From contig NZ_AP018288.1 in assembly GCF_002368335.1 (NCBI RefSeq), positions 2,925,039-2,989,038 of the forward strand: a stretch of 64,000 bases of DNA, in the 5' to 3' direction. The translations under genes were made by a program, and so were the position numbers. Below, one piece after another: positions 37,107 to 45,397 of the stretch. Every line of letters starts with the position of its first letter. The first letter of the stretch is position 1. The notes below the pieces were generated by a model. The model had not been told where the DNA came from and ran no database searches. It saw nothing but the letters and a program-made list of their open reading frames with translations. This DNA comes from Nostoc sp. NIES-4103. GTDB taxonomy: Bacteria > Cyanobacteriota > Cyanobacteriia > Cyanobacteriales > Nostocaceae.

Positions 37107-37609
37107 CTAAAACTAGGGTGTAGGGTACTCATACCATTTCCAAAAATATTTGTCACACATGAATCGGCTGTAGGGGCGTACAGCTGTACGCCCCTACAGT
37201 ATCAGGTATTTCGTGAAATGGTATGTTGACTGTCAAAATAATTCGTAATTGATAATTCATAATTCGTAATTATCTAAATTAGATATACAACTTTTACATG
37301 TATTTTTTTAGTAATAACGTTACAACTTTATATTCCTAAACAAAGGATTTATAGAAATTTATGAAGGGGAATTTATTAAGGGGAATTGCATCTTGAATCA
37401 AAACAAGAAACGCACACTCTGTTATCTACAAATTAGACCATTTGTCAATGCGTAAGTCTTAAATCCAACTGTATCTTTGGAAAACTGTACGACGTTTTTT
37501 AACCGCTAGCAGTTCACAACGGATATAAAAATCAGGATTTTCATGAAAGATTTGCTGCGTAAGTCCTAAATCGCAAAGTAAGCATTTTCATGAAAGATTT
37601 CCTCGAATT
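37107..37609. repeat. Spacer with perfect 32-bp palindrome and doubled motifs
   Basis: CTGTAGGGGCGTACAG and its exact complement form a 32-bp palindrome (37168-37199), flanked by CATACCATTTC (about 37132) and GAAATGGTATG (about 37216), giving an element of about 95 bp. Further on, GCGTAAGTCYTAAATC (37450, 37557) and ATTTTCATGAAAGATTT (37537, 37584) each occur twice before hglT. Confidence 0.8.
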
Positions 37610-38878
37610 ATGAAAAAACAACCACTTCGCATTGCAATTATGACGGGTGTCTATGCACCATTTTTATCAGGGGTTGGAGTTGCAGTACACCAACGAGTTC
37701 GTTGGTTGTTACAACAGGGTCATGAAGTTTTTCTGATTCACCCAGAAATCAATGATAAATTTCCCATAGAAGTACGCGATCGCAAAGTACCAGGATTAGC
37801 AGAACTTAAGTTGTATCCTAACTTTTCTGCTTATGCATACCCAACTAAACCTCTAATATTTTACAAGTCTCTTCCTGAACCTTTACACTATCGACATTGG
37901 AGCGATACAGAATTACTGTCAGATTTCCAGCCTGATGTTGTGGTTGTGGAAGAAGCACCAGCCATGAGAGGTTTCTATTCACTTTTCTTACAAGGTTACG
38001 GTCGTCCTGTGGGTTCTGAATATGGCAAACTCACAGGTACCCCAATAATTTCTGTCTTCCATACTGATATCGTTGCCTATATCCGATATTACTTAGGAGA
38101 TACCCTTTTTGGCTTTTTGCGTCCGATTCTTCCTATTTTCATCAAGCAATTCAGTGAGGCTTACGACGCTAATTTCTTTTCTTCTAGGGAACAGCTTGCT
38201 AAATACACCAGCCTGAAATCTCAACGCAGTGAATATCTGCCATATCAAGGTATTGATTGTGAAAAATTCCACCCGAAAAATATTTTTTATGACCCTATTC
38301 CCCATGATCACCGACCAACTATTCTATTTGTCGGACGTGTGACTGCGGAAAAGAATGTTGATCAATTATTAGATGTCTATCCGCTGATTGCTGCCAAAAT
38401 TCCTGATGTCCATTTAGTCATTGTAGGTAGTGGGCCATTGGATGAAGAAATTCGGCGGCGTGCCCAAAAATTTGCATCTGGTGTGACTATTTGGGGCGAA
38501 TCTCACGGTACAGAACTGTTAGGTTGGTTTGCACGAGCAGATGTATTTGTTAACCCTTCTGTCACAGAAAACTTCTGCACCACAAATAACGAAGCACTGG
38601 CTTCTGGTACCCCAGTAGTTGCAGTGATTGCGCCTTCAACTTCAGAGCAGGTTTTTCCTGGTAAAAATGGCTTTTTAGCTGAACCTAACAACCCAATAGA
38701 TTTTGCCCAAAAAGTGATTACGATTCTAGAAAATCCCGACCTCAAAGCAAGTTTGACTCAACAAGCTCGCCCTTCCATATTAGAATTTGATTGGTCGGCA
38801 TGTATGGAAAAATTTGAGGACAAACTCTACCAACTTGTGGAAGCATCAAATCAGGTGGACTTAGTAACAGCTGAGTAG
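37610..38878 (+). CDS. hglT: GT4-family glycosyltransferase (HglT-like)
   Basis: This 422-aa GT-B enzyme has the N-terminal acceptor domain opening RIAIMTGVYAPFLSGVGVAV and the loop HTDIVAYIRYY. Its C-terminal donor domain shows ILFVGRVTAEKNVDQLL, LVIVGSGPLDEEIRRRA, and the E-x7-E motif in TENFCTTNNEALASGTPVVA. The nearest known class is plant/cyanobacterial sulfolipid- and diacylglycerol-type glycosyltransferases. In Anabaena the enzyme at this position, HglT, adds glucose to the fatty alcohol to complete heterocyst glycolipid; cpcT two genes further on supports the synteny. There is no membrane segment, so it is probably a peripheral membrane enzyme. No strong ribosome site; the ATG is in frame with the conserved opening. 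Confidence 0.82.
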   Translation: MKKQPLRIAIMTGVYAPFLSGVGVAVHQRVRWLLQQGHEVFLIHPEINDKFPIEVRDRKVPGLAELKLYPNFSAYAYPTKPLIFYKSLPEPLHYRHWSDTELLSDFQPDVVVVEEAPAMRGFYSLFLQGYGRPVGSEYGKLTGTPIISVFHTDIVAYIRYYLGDTLFGFLRPILPIFIKQFSEAYDANFFSSREQLAKYTSLKSQRSEYLPYQGIDCEKFHPKNIFYDPIPHDHRPTILFVGRVTAEKNVDQLLDVYPLIAAKIPDVHLVIVGSGPLDEEIRRRAQKFASGVTIWGESHGTELLGWFARADVFVNPSVTENFCTTNNEALASGTPVVAVIAPSTSEQVFPGKNGFLAEPNNPIDFAQKVITILENPDLKASLTQQARPSILEFDWSACMEKFEDKLYQLVEASNQVDLVTAE

Positions 38879-38883
38879 CTATT

Positions 38884-38990
38884 GAGCAGGGGAGCAAGGG
38901 GAGATGAGGGGGATGAGGGAGATGGGGAGGATGAGGAGGATGAGGGAGAATAACCAATTCCCCAGTCCCTAATCCCCAGTCCCCAGTCCC
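38884..38990. repeat. GGGATGAGG and CCCCAGT repeats
   Basis: GAGCAGGGG/GGGATGAGGGAGATG units (38884-38950) and CCCCAGTC units (38958-38990) fill the convergent gap between hglT and the TPR gene. Confidence 0.85.
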
Positions 38991-38992
38991 AT

Positions 38993-40231
38993 TTATTTAG
39001 GTACTTTTTCAATTTGCTGAGTAAAGTATGTTTCCTGGTGTTTGAGTTGTTTTGCCAGTTCTAAACCTTTTTGAAAGGCTGTTAGTGCTTGAGGATAGTC
39101 TTTACGTTGTAAATATATTTGCCCAATTTGATCATATGCTTCCATCAAACCGTAAAAATTAGCAGCTTGCTCTTGTGTGACTACAAGAATTTGACTAGTT
39201 TGTAAAGCCTCATCTATTTGTCCAGTAGAGCGATATAGCGCTATTAACTTTTGCAAAGCTTCACCTGCACGAGTAAACTGTTGCAATTGCCAAGCTGTGG
39301 TATAGGCTTCTTGATAATTGTTAAAAGCTTCTGACAGTAAACTGGGATTTTCTCGTGCTAGAGTTTCATAATTGGCAGCAATTGTGAGTTTCAATTTTGG
39401 TATTTCAGTCAGATTGTTTTCATCAACATCAATTTTTGCTAGCTTATTTAGCATATTGATTGCTTGCTGTGGTTGTTTTCCCTGCTCGTAAATATAAGCA
39501 AGCTGTTGCATATATGCTAATTCATTGGTGCGATCGCCTGCTTGGGTAGCTAAACTCAACAATTCTTCATAGGTGGTAGCAGCTTTGGGATAATCAAACC
39601 AAGTTAAATGCAGTTGACCAATAATGTTGAGGGTTTGTACTACTGCTGTTGTATCTTGTTGCTGTCGTACTGCTGTCAAAACTTGGTTATAAACTTCTAG
39701 GGCAGGTTTGAGCGATCGCACGTTTTGGTAAGCTTGACCTAGCGATCGCAAAAGTTCCAGGTCAACAGTTTTTGGTGGTACATTTTTTTTGGCAACCTTT
39801 TTAGGGGATTGTAGCTGTTTTTGAATAGCTTGCAATCGCTGAGTAATGTAGTATATCTCTTGGCGATCGCTTTCATTCCAAGCGTAAGCACCCACCCGCG
39901 ATAGTGCTTGCACTTCTGCTAATGAACCTAAAAAGCGCCGCAAGCGTAGTTCCCGATTCCAAATCTCAAACGCTGCTACTTTATCCCCCGCTTGCAGTTT
40001 CTGTGTAGCTTGCTGATTCAACTCATCCAGCGCCACCTCTAGGTTTTGCCGTTCTTCAAGAGTTAACTCTCGTTTTTTGCTCAAATTTGGCAGCAGTGGG
40101 TCGGGCGTAGTAATTTCCAGTGGACTAGGAGGAAATTTATCCAGTTCTTCAGGGTTTTTACTCTGTGCTAGAGCCAAGGAACTGCTAAAGAGTATGGCGA
40201 CAGTTATAATAACACTTAAGCGTCGGAGCAT
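38993..40231 (-). CDS. Exported TPR-repeat protein
   Basis: This is a 412-aa protein with an N-terminal signal peptide (LSVIITVAILFSSSLALAQ). A short charged linker, an N-terminal helical region and at least four to five tetratricopeptide repeats follow at about 170-405, for example LRSLGQAYQNVRSLKPALEVY, YPKAATTYEELLSLATQAGD and DQIGQIYLQRKDYPQALTAF. TPR arrays bind proteins, so it is likely a periplasmic scaffold. It is convergent with hglT and divergent from cpcT. It contains no catalytic domain. No link with glycolipid export is shown beyond position. Confidence 0.85.
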   Translation of the reverse strand: MLRRLSVIITVAILFSSSLALAQSKNPEELDKFPPSPLEITTPDPLLPNLSKKRELTLEERQNLEVALDELNQQATQKLQAGDKVAAFEIWNRELRLRRFLGSLAEVQALSRVGAYAWNESDRQEIYYITQRLQAIQKQLQSPKKVAKKNVPPKTVDLELLRSLGQAYQNVRSLKPALEVYNQVLTAVRQQQDTTAVVQTLNIIGQLHLTWFDYPKAATTYEELLSLATQAGDRTNELAYMQQLAYIYEQGKQPQQAINMLNKLAKIDVDENNLTEIPKLKLTIAANYETLARENPSLLSEAFNNYQEAYTTAWQLQQFTRAGEALQKLIALYRSTGQIDEALQTSQILVVTQEQAANFYGLMEAYDQIGQIYLQRKDYPQALTAFQKGLELAKQLKHQETYFTQQIEKVPK

Positions 40232-40254
40232 TGGTACTTTACCTATATCGGGAA

Positions 40255-40400
40255 TTGGGCATTGGGAATTGGAAATTGGGAATCGGCTATTACGAAGAAA
40301 ACGCTCTTTGATGAACTAAATTCTTTCCTAGCCCCAGTCCCTAGTCCCCAGTCCCCAGTCCCTAGTTCCCAGTCCCGATTCCCTATTACCATTCCCAAGC
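40255..40400. repeat. STRR arrays upstream of cpcT
   Basis: TTGGGAA/TTGGAAA heptamers (40255-40285) and CCCCAGT/CCCTAGT heptamers (40332-40385) lie in the divergent TPR-cpcT spacer. Confidence 0.85.
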
Positions 40401-40450
40401 TTTACAATACTTCCAGATAATATTCAAGTAACTGGTTGATCATCTTTAAA

Positions 40451-41053
40451 ATGACTCATTCTACAGATATTGCCACTTTAGCTCGCTGGATGGCAGCAGA
40501 TTTTAGCAATCAAGAACAAGCTTTTGAAAATCCGCCTTTTTTTGCCCACATTCGTGTGTGTATCCGTCCTCTTCCTTTAGAACTGTTCTCTGGAATTAGC
40601 TTGTTTCTCGAACAAGCTTATGACTATATGCTTACTCAACCGTACCGGATGCGCGTCATGCACTTGATTGAGACAGAAAACAACATTGTCATTGAACACT
40701 ACAATGTTAAGGAAGAACAAAAGTTTTACGGTGCATCCCGCGACCTCGAACGGCTGAAAACCTTAACTATTGACCAACTGGAGAAAATGCCAGGTTGTAA
40801 CATGGTTGTAGAGTGGACAGGCAATAGCTTTAAAGGCAGGGTTGAACCTGGTAAAGGCTGCATTGTGGTTCGCAACGGTAAAAACACCTATCTTGATAAT
40901 GAATTTGAGATTGACGCACAGAAGTTTCTCAGCCTTGACCGGGGAAGAGATCTAGAAAGTGATGAGCGTCTATGGGGTTCTATTGCAGGGCCATTTCATT
41001 TTCTGCGTTGGCACAGTTTTGCCGACGAGGTGATAGTCTCTTCTGAGTCTTGA
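40451..41053 (+). CDS. cpcT: Phycocyanobilin lyase CpcT
   Basis: This 200-aa CpcT/CpeT-family bilin lyase has the recognisable start MTHSTDIATLARWMAADFSN (ATG 40451; TTG 40436 rejected). Family landmarks are FAHIRVCIRPLP, EQAYDYML, FYGASRDLERL, MPGCNMVVEWTGNSFKG, EPGKGCIVVRNGKNTYLD and LDRGRDLESDERLWGSIAGP. In Anabaena CpcT attaches phycocyanobilin to Cys-155 of the phycocyanin beta subunit; the same activity is expected here, in the cytoplasm during phycobilisome assembly. Its place next to hglT matches Anabaena gene order. It is transcribed alone, divergent from the TPR gene. Confidence 0.92.
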   Translation: MTHSTDIATLARWMAADFSNQEQAFENPPFFAHIRVCIRPLPLELFSGISLFLEQAYDYMLTQPYRMRVMHLIETENNIVIEHYNVKEEQKFYGASRDLERLKTLTIDQLEKMPGCNMVVEWTGNSFKGRVEPGKGCIVVRNGKNTYLDNEFEIDAQKFLSLDRGRDLESDERLWGSIAGPFHFLRWHSFADEVIVSSES

Positions 41054-41510
41054 GTAGGTAGGGAAAATTTACCACAAGGGTTTCTCGCCGAATGCCACTA
41101 AGTTAAGCGCAAACCCCTGATATGGTTGGCTTCTGGGTGTGGGGTGTGGGGTATAGGGTGTGGGGAATTAATGAAGATGTTGAACTTTACGCCTAACCAC
41201 CACCACGCCAATACGGTGCGTTAGGCGTTCTGCCATAACACATTTTAGAACGAGGTATAAATCCTCGTTTTAAAAACGGCCTCCTGCCTCCTGCCTTCGT
41301 TAATTACTCTCTTTGCTCCCTGCTGTTTGTAAAATGTGCATCTATCACTAGCTAAAAATAATTAATTATCGCTTGCGTAAGTAACTAAAAATAGTTAATT
41401 ATCAATCTGATTAAAAAAGAATATCTTGATATTAAGAAAGAGCTTCAGAGTTAGCAAACAAGCTAAACCTTGCCTTTTCCGAAACACTCTATTTTTCAAG
41501 GATAAAAATT
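41054..41510. other. Spacer before the peptidoglycan-binding gene
   Basis: No gene is visible. A direct repeat CTAAAAATARTTAATTATC occurs at 41352-41370 and 41385-41403, 33 bp apart, about 110 bp before the next start. A GGGTGTGGGGTRT tract lies at about 41137-41163. Confidence 0.6.
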
Positions 41511-41741
41511 ATGTCAACTCAAACTAATGAAAGAACTCTACGTATTGGTAGCAAAGGTGATGATGTTGAATTTCTACAAAGATTCCTAAATGCTGATGAT
41601 TTTGGCCCTCTGGCTGAAGATGGAGTATTTGGTTCTAAAACCGAAGCTGCTGTCAAGAAATATCAAAGTAGCCGTGGATTAACAGCAGATGGAATTGTCG
41701 GGCCTAAAACTTGGGCGTGTATAACCTCTGAAATGAATTAG
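41511..41741 (+). CDS. Single-domain peptidoglycan-binding protein
   Basis: This 76-aa protein consists almost entirely of one PG_binding_1 domain: RIGSKGDDVEFLQRFLNA, EDGVFGSKTEAAVKKYQ and GLTADGIVGPKTWACI. These small helical domains bind cell-wall peptidoglycan or related polymers, usually as a module of hydrolases; here no enzyme is attached and no signal peptide is seen. AAGGA lies about 8-12 bases before the ATG. An imperfect inverted repeat at about 41837-41871 downstream may be the terminator. Paired direct repeats upstream could be a regulator site. Confidence 0.88.
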   Translation: MSTQTNERTLRIGSKGDDVEFLQRFLNADDFGPLAEDGVFGSKTEAAVKKYQSSRGLTADGIVGPKTWACITSEMN

Positions 41742-42213
41742 TACTTTAAAAATTTTGGAAAAATAACATTGATTAAATTGAACCTTGAGGATTTCTACTC
41801 GTAGTGTCACAGCAGTAGTAGTTATATTGGCTTGCTCGTCTTCAAGAAAGTATTTCATGAACGAGTAAGCTTTTTCTATTTCAGAAAAGTTTTGGAACAA
41901 GCCATACACGAACCCTCCACTCATTCATCTATGGACAACAAGCGAAGCGAACGCACCTACCCATTTCTTCACTGCTCCACTAATCAATAGACTTATACCA
42001 TTTCCATATGAAGACGCATAGAAAGAACCCCACCGCCTGCGGCACCTCCCCTTACCAAGGGGAGGTTGGGAGGGGTCAAAATAATATGCAGCCTCACAGA
42101 GAATTGGTATTAGAGAGTGAATTGATTAGTAAAATAAATCTAAAACCAGAAATCAGAAATTTTTATAGGTAAGTTTAAAAATTCATCTATTATACATTAT
42201 GCAAGCTATACAA

Positions 42214-42251
42214 ACAGCATAAAATTACCCAAAAGGGTAATTTTATGCTGT
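42214..42251. terminator. Isolated 17-bp perfect hairpin with AAAA loop
   Basis: ACAGCATAAAATTACCC (42214-42230) pairs perfectly with 42235-42251. On the plus strand TACTTTTTAG follows. It looks like a terminator but lies 470 bp from the nearest upstream gene end, so it may end an unseen small RNA. Confidence 0.5.
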
Positions 42252-42336
42252 TACTTTTTAGTTGTAATTTGACCTTTATACTAATACAACTATATCTACA
42301 TGTATGCTGAAATTGAAGAAGAATTCAGCCCCAACT

Positions 42337-42490
42337 GAATTCAGGAGTCAGAATCAATCAGTCGGGGATTCAGACCCGCGACTGATTGAAGACCACCAAA
42401 TCGTAGATTGGGAGGGGGTTTAAAACCGTTTATTCATCCGCCAGTCGCACAGAATTCAATTTCTTATGCTGGCTCCTGACTCCTGAATTC
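42337..42490. mobile_element. MITE-like element with 15-bp terminal inverted repeats
   Basis: GAATTCAGGAGTCAG (42337-42351) is inverted perfectly at 42476-42490. The interior has no ORF. An inner inverted CAATCAGTCG / CGACTGATTG pair (about 42355-42388) adds a stem. Confidence 0.7.
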
Positions 42491-42839
42491 TGTTTGATAA
42501 ATTTATGTTAATAATTTGCTTGATTTTAAGTAAAAAGGTTTTTGTTTACAGAAGAATATGTAGAGCTAAATTGATTTGCTGGCATGATAAAACTTGCAAA
42601 TTCAGGTAAATTCAGGATGAAGACACATCAATTATATTTACTTTTACCTATATGACATAAGTTGAATACTATCGAAATCCATAATGAAAAATTGGCACAA
42701 TTTTTGTGATGATTCATCCAAGCTTGTTGCCCATTTTAAAGTGACATCAAACAGTTTGATGTCCGAAAATGTCAAGTTTTTATATGATCAGCTTTTAAGT
42801 TATTGAATAGATTCACAAAAATAAATATTAGGATAAAGT

Positions 42840-43415
42840 ATGAGTGATATTTTATTAATCAATGCAGAAAATAATACCAAAAAATTCTTAATAAAATGCT
42901 TGGAAACCGCAGGATTTAAGGTTATTGGCATAGAAAATGGTCTTGTTAGTGTTCAGCTAACACAGCAGAAATTATCTACCACTGAGGAAAATACAAAATT
43001 AAATGCTCCTCAGTCCATATTTCCATGTATTCCCCGACTGCGCGAGGTCTTTGAGTTCATTGAATTGAATTATCATCAAAATATCAGCTTAAAAGAAGTT
43101 GCTCAGGCAGTAGGCTATTCCTCAGCTTACTTAACCGACTTAGTAAGAAATCTAACTGGGAAAACGGTCAATAATTGGATTATCGAGCGCCGGATAGCGG
43201 AAGCAAGTACCCTGCTTTTAGAAACTAATGATTCTGTGGAACAGATTGCAGTAAAAGTAGGCTATCAAAATATTAATCATTTCTACTGCCAGTTTCGCAA
43301 GTTTTATAAAAATACTCCCCGTGCTTGGAGAAAAATACAAAGTTATCAACTGGATAAGGAGGTTGATAACACACAGTCAGTAGACCGAAAAGTTTGGCGA
43401 TCTACTGACTGTTAA
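42840..43415 (+). CDS. AraC-family regulator with remnant receiver domain
   Basis: This is a 191-aa protein. The C-terminal half (about 65-170) is a complete AraC/XylS DNA-binding domain with two helix-turn-helix units: ISLKEVAQAVGYSSAYLTDLVRNLTG and DSVEQIAVKVGYQNINHFYCQFRKFYKNTPRAWR. The first 45 residues (ILLINAENNTKKFLIKCLE, FKVIGIENGLVSVQ) match the start of a CheY-like receiver, but the acidic pocket is INAENN rather than VDDE and the segment carrying the phosphorylated Asp is missing. It therefore cannot be a normal response regulator. AGGATAAAGT precedes the ATG. A 12-bp inverted repeat (43373-43384 / 43401-43412) lies inside the 3' coding end and may terminate transcription. Confidence 0.88.
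   Translation: MSDILLINAENNTKKFLIKCLETAGFKVIGIENGLVSVQLTQQKLSTTEENTKLNAPQSIFPCIPRLREVFEFIELNYHQNISLKEVAQAVGYSSAYLTDLVRNLTGKTVNNWIIERRIAEASTLLLETNDSVEQIAVKVGYQNINHFYCQFRKFYKNTPRAWRKIQSYQLDKEVDNTQSVDRKVWRSTDC
43373..43412 (+). terminator. Hairpin overlapping the AraC stop
   Basis: ACAGTCAGTAGA and TCTACTGACTGT form a 12-bp stem. The stop codon lies just after it. No long T-run follows, so its role as terminator is tentative. Confidence 0.45.
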
Positions 43416-43491
43416 GAAAATCACGTCTGAAAATCTGAAAATATACGGTACTATAATCAATATTCAGCAATACCAATGAAAGAAAATATTG

Positions 43492-44352
43492 CTATTTTCT
43501 TAGCAGATGAATAGAAGGCGATCGCCGCAGCATCCCCAGGCTAACAAGACTGATCAAACAGCCTAAAATCATTGTTGGTTCAGGAACTGGTTTGATGGAC
43601 TTATAGTTTTTAATTGAGAAAGATTTTTGCGGTTCTAGAACAAAATCCCATTGGAAAGCATAAGCATTTTCATCAGTCAACGGCCCAGCAAAATTTGACA
43701 AGGTGGTAGGAAAATTGTCTGTCAATGCATTTAAGATATCGGGAAAAGGAGAAACTTGGTAGTAGTTCGCTGACGGCTTAATCACTTCTGTAGCCACGGT
43801 AAAACTATCAAATTGTGTAGCTAGATCACGACTGATTTTTACTGTGTCGTCCTCACCATTTTCAGTTAAGTCAAAATCAGTGTAGTTAAAGAAATGAAAG
43901 TCTAACTGCTCTAAGCCAGTGTTTTTAATCTCGATATTTTCTAATAAGCTAGATCTACCACTATTCGGCGCGTCACCATCTAACTTAAAATTGAGGGCGA
44001 TTTCAAAGCCAGTACCAGCGTAGGTAGCACTAAGTTGATTGCTACCTGGTTCAGTTTGATTGATTCCAATCAAATTCAGGGTATTGATATCATTTTCTTT
44101 GCTTGTAGAGCCAATGCGATACCAAAATTGGTTATGGAATAAATGATTGATATTATCAACAGTCCAGAAGATTAAACCATTATTGGCAGGATTATCTGAG
44201 AAAGAAGATTCAAAAGCAGCAACTGAATTGTCATCACTCAAAGCTAAGACGGCAGATTTAGCTGATTGTTCTGTAATTCCTATTAAAATGAGGGTGGCAG
44301 CCGTCACAGATGCAAATTTTACTTTTAACGAGTTAAAAGGCTTCTTTAACAT
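43492..44352 (-). CDS. PEP-CTERM protein of unknown function
   Basis: This 286-aa exported protein has a signal peptide (FASVTAATLILIGITEQSAKSA), then a beta-rich ectodomain (WTVDNINHLFHNQFWYRIGS, NIEIKNTGLEQLDFHFFNY) and a C-terminal PEP-CTERM signal: VPEPTMILGCLISLVSLGML followed by RRS and a basic end. By family knowledge, exosortase would cut at the motif and the protein would be exported to the surface or matrix. The ectodomain resembles other cyanobacterial PEP-CTERM proteins of unknown role. It is convergent with the AraC gene and has a 499-bp empty region upstream. Confidence 0.85.
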   Translation of the reverse strand: MLKKPFNSLKVKFASVTAATLILIGITEQSAKSAVLALSDDNSVAAFESSFSDNPANNGLIFWTVDNINHLFHNQFWYRIGSTSKENDINTLNLIGINQTEPGSNQLSATYAGTGFEIALNFKLDGDAPNSGRSSLLENIEIKNTGLEQLDFHFFNYTDFDLTENGEDDTVKISRDLATQFDSFTVATEVIKPSANYYQVSPFPDILNALTDNFPTTLSNFAGPLTDENAYAFQWDFVLEPQKSFSIKNYKSIKPVPEPTMILGCLISLVSLGMLRRSPSIHLLRK

Positions 44353-44851
44353 ATTTCATCTCTCGTTTATATATACATTAAAAAACAATGGCAAAGGAGT
44401 TAATTGAAATCTCTTGCCGATGAAGAATAGTTGAGAATTAAGCAATAGGGAATTGTTTATTAAGAATTTATCTGTGTAAAAAGATAGAGGCTATTTCCAC
44501 AAAATTACTATATCCTATTTGCTATTTATTTATTATTTTCTTAATTTTATTTTTAGCTAGACTTGATCCATTTTTACAATTCGCGATCGCTTATGATGTA
44601 GCAAATTGCTGACTATGAACTTAGTTGCTGCATTGCTATGAGCAATCAACACTGTCCTAACTTATGTGACTACAGCTATAAAACCCTGATTTCACTTCGA
44701 TTTCGACTGTTTCGACTTCATTAAAACTAGTGATTTAGCAGAAGTTATTAGCCACAAAACCAAATTTTTTACAAGATTTCAAGGGTTAAGTTTTATGATT
44801 TAGATCAAGTCAAGCTTAGGGAAAATTCTGGAATTTTTCTCCTGGTTAACC
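44353..44851. other. AT-rich spacer
   Basis: No gene or repeat array is seen. It must hold the promoter of the PEP-CTERM gene (leftward). One GCGATCGC octamer lies at about 44583. Confidence 0.5.
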
Positions 44852-45352
44852 TCACAATACCGCTAATGCGGTCGTTAGTTCTTCGAGTTTCTGGTCAAGC
44901 ATGAGCGCAACTGCCAAGATTTTCTCGTTTTGGAACTGCCCCAGAACAGACGAGGGTTTGTCATAGGAGATTTCTGTCTTTCCTTGCTGGTTCTGATACA
45001 CTAACATTCGCAAAGGAACGTAAAGTCCCACCCCTAAATTTTGTTCCAGCATTTGTCTGGCAATTAGTGGATTGCCAATCAGATAGAGTTGGGCTTTGGT
45101 TCCCTGAAAAGCCAGGGACATCAGACTACCATGATCAATCTTTGTAAATGTCATCAAGCCACGACTGCCAATCTTTGACTGAAGCGCCTCCTGGAACTCA
45201 TCCCATGAATTGCTAGCTAAGACAAGTTGTTCAACGACTGCCAAATCTACCTGATCTGTCATTGCGATCGATTCGAGGGCTTGTATAACTTGCTCAAAGG
45301 ATTTGTTCGAGGAGACGATAACGTGCATTCTCGATAAAGTTAGAGTTTCCAT
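44852..45352 (-). CDS. DUF302 family protein
   Basis: This 166-aa soluble protein has a DUF302 fold. The N-terminal strand-helix (MHVIVSSNKSFEQVIQALES), the middle MTFTKIDHGSLMSLAFQGTK and the segment LIGNPLIARQMLEQNLGVGLYVPLRMLVYQ are the family landmarks; the last is the conserved GNP.....L motif. The function is unknown; DUF302 proteins are often linked to stress or heavy-metal genes. It follows the alpha/beta hydrolase gene by 45 bp on the same strand, so the two are probably one transcript. Confidence 0.88.
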   Translation of the reverse strand: METLTLSRMHVIVSSNKSFEQVIQALESIAMTDQVDLAVVEQLVLASNSWDEFQEALQSKIGSRGLMTFTKIDHGSLMSLAFQGTKAQLYLIGNPLIARQMLEQNLGVGLYVPLRMLVYQNQQGKTEISYDKPSSVLGQFQNEKILAVALMLDQKLEELTTALAVL

Positions 45353-45397
45353 TGCTTTCTCTTTCTCAGTTTTGACAACACAATTGCACGCGATAGA

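Larger units (their letters stand above)
41742..42839. other. Gene-free region with three inverted-repeat elements
   Basis: No gene is supported in 1.1 kb. It holds a possible terminator hairpin (41837-41871), a repeat element bounded by TATACCATTTCC and GAATTGGTATTA (about 41994-42112), a 17-bp perfect hairpin (42214-42251) and a MITE-like element (42337-42490). The last 350 bp are AT-rich and should carry the promoter of the AraC gene. Confidence 0.6.
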
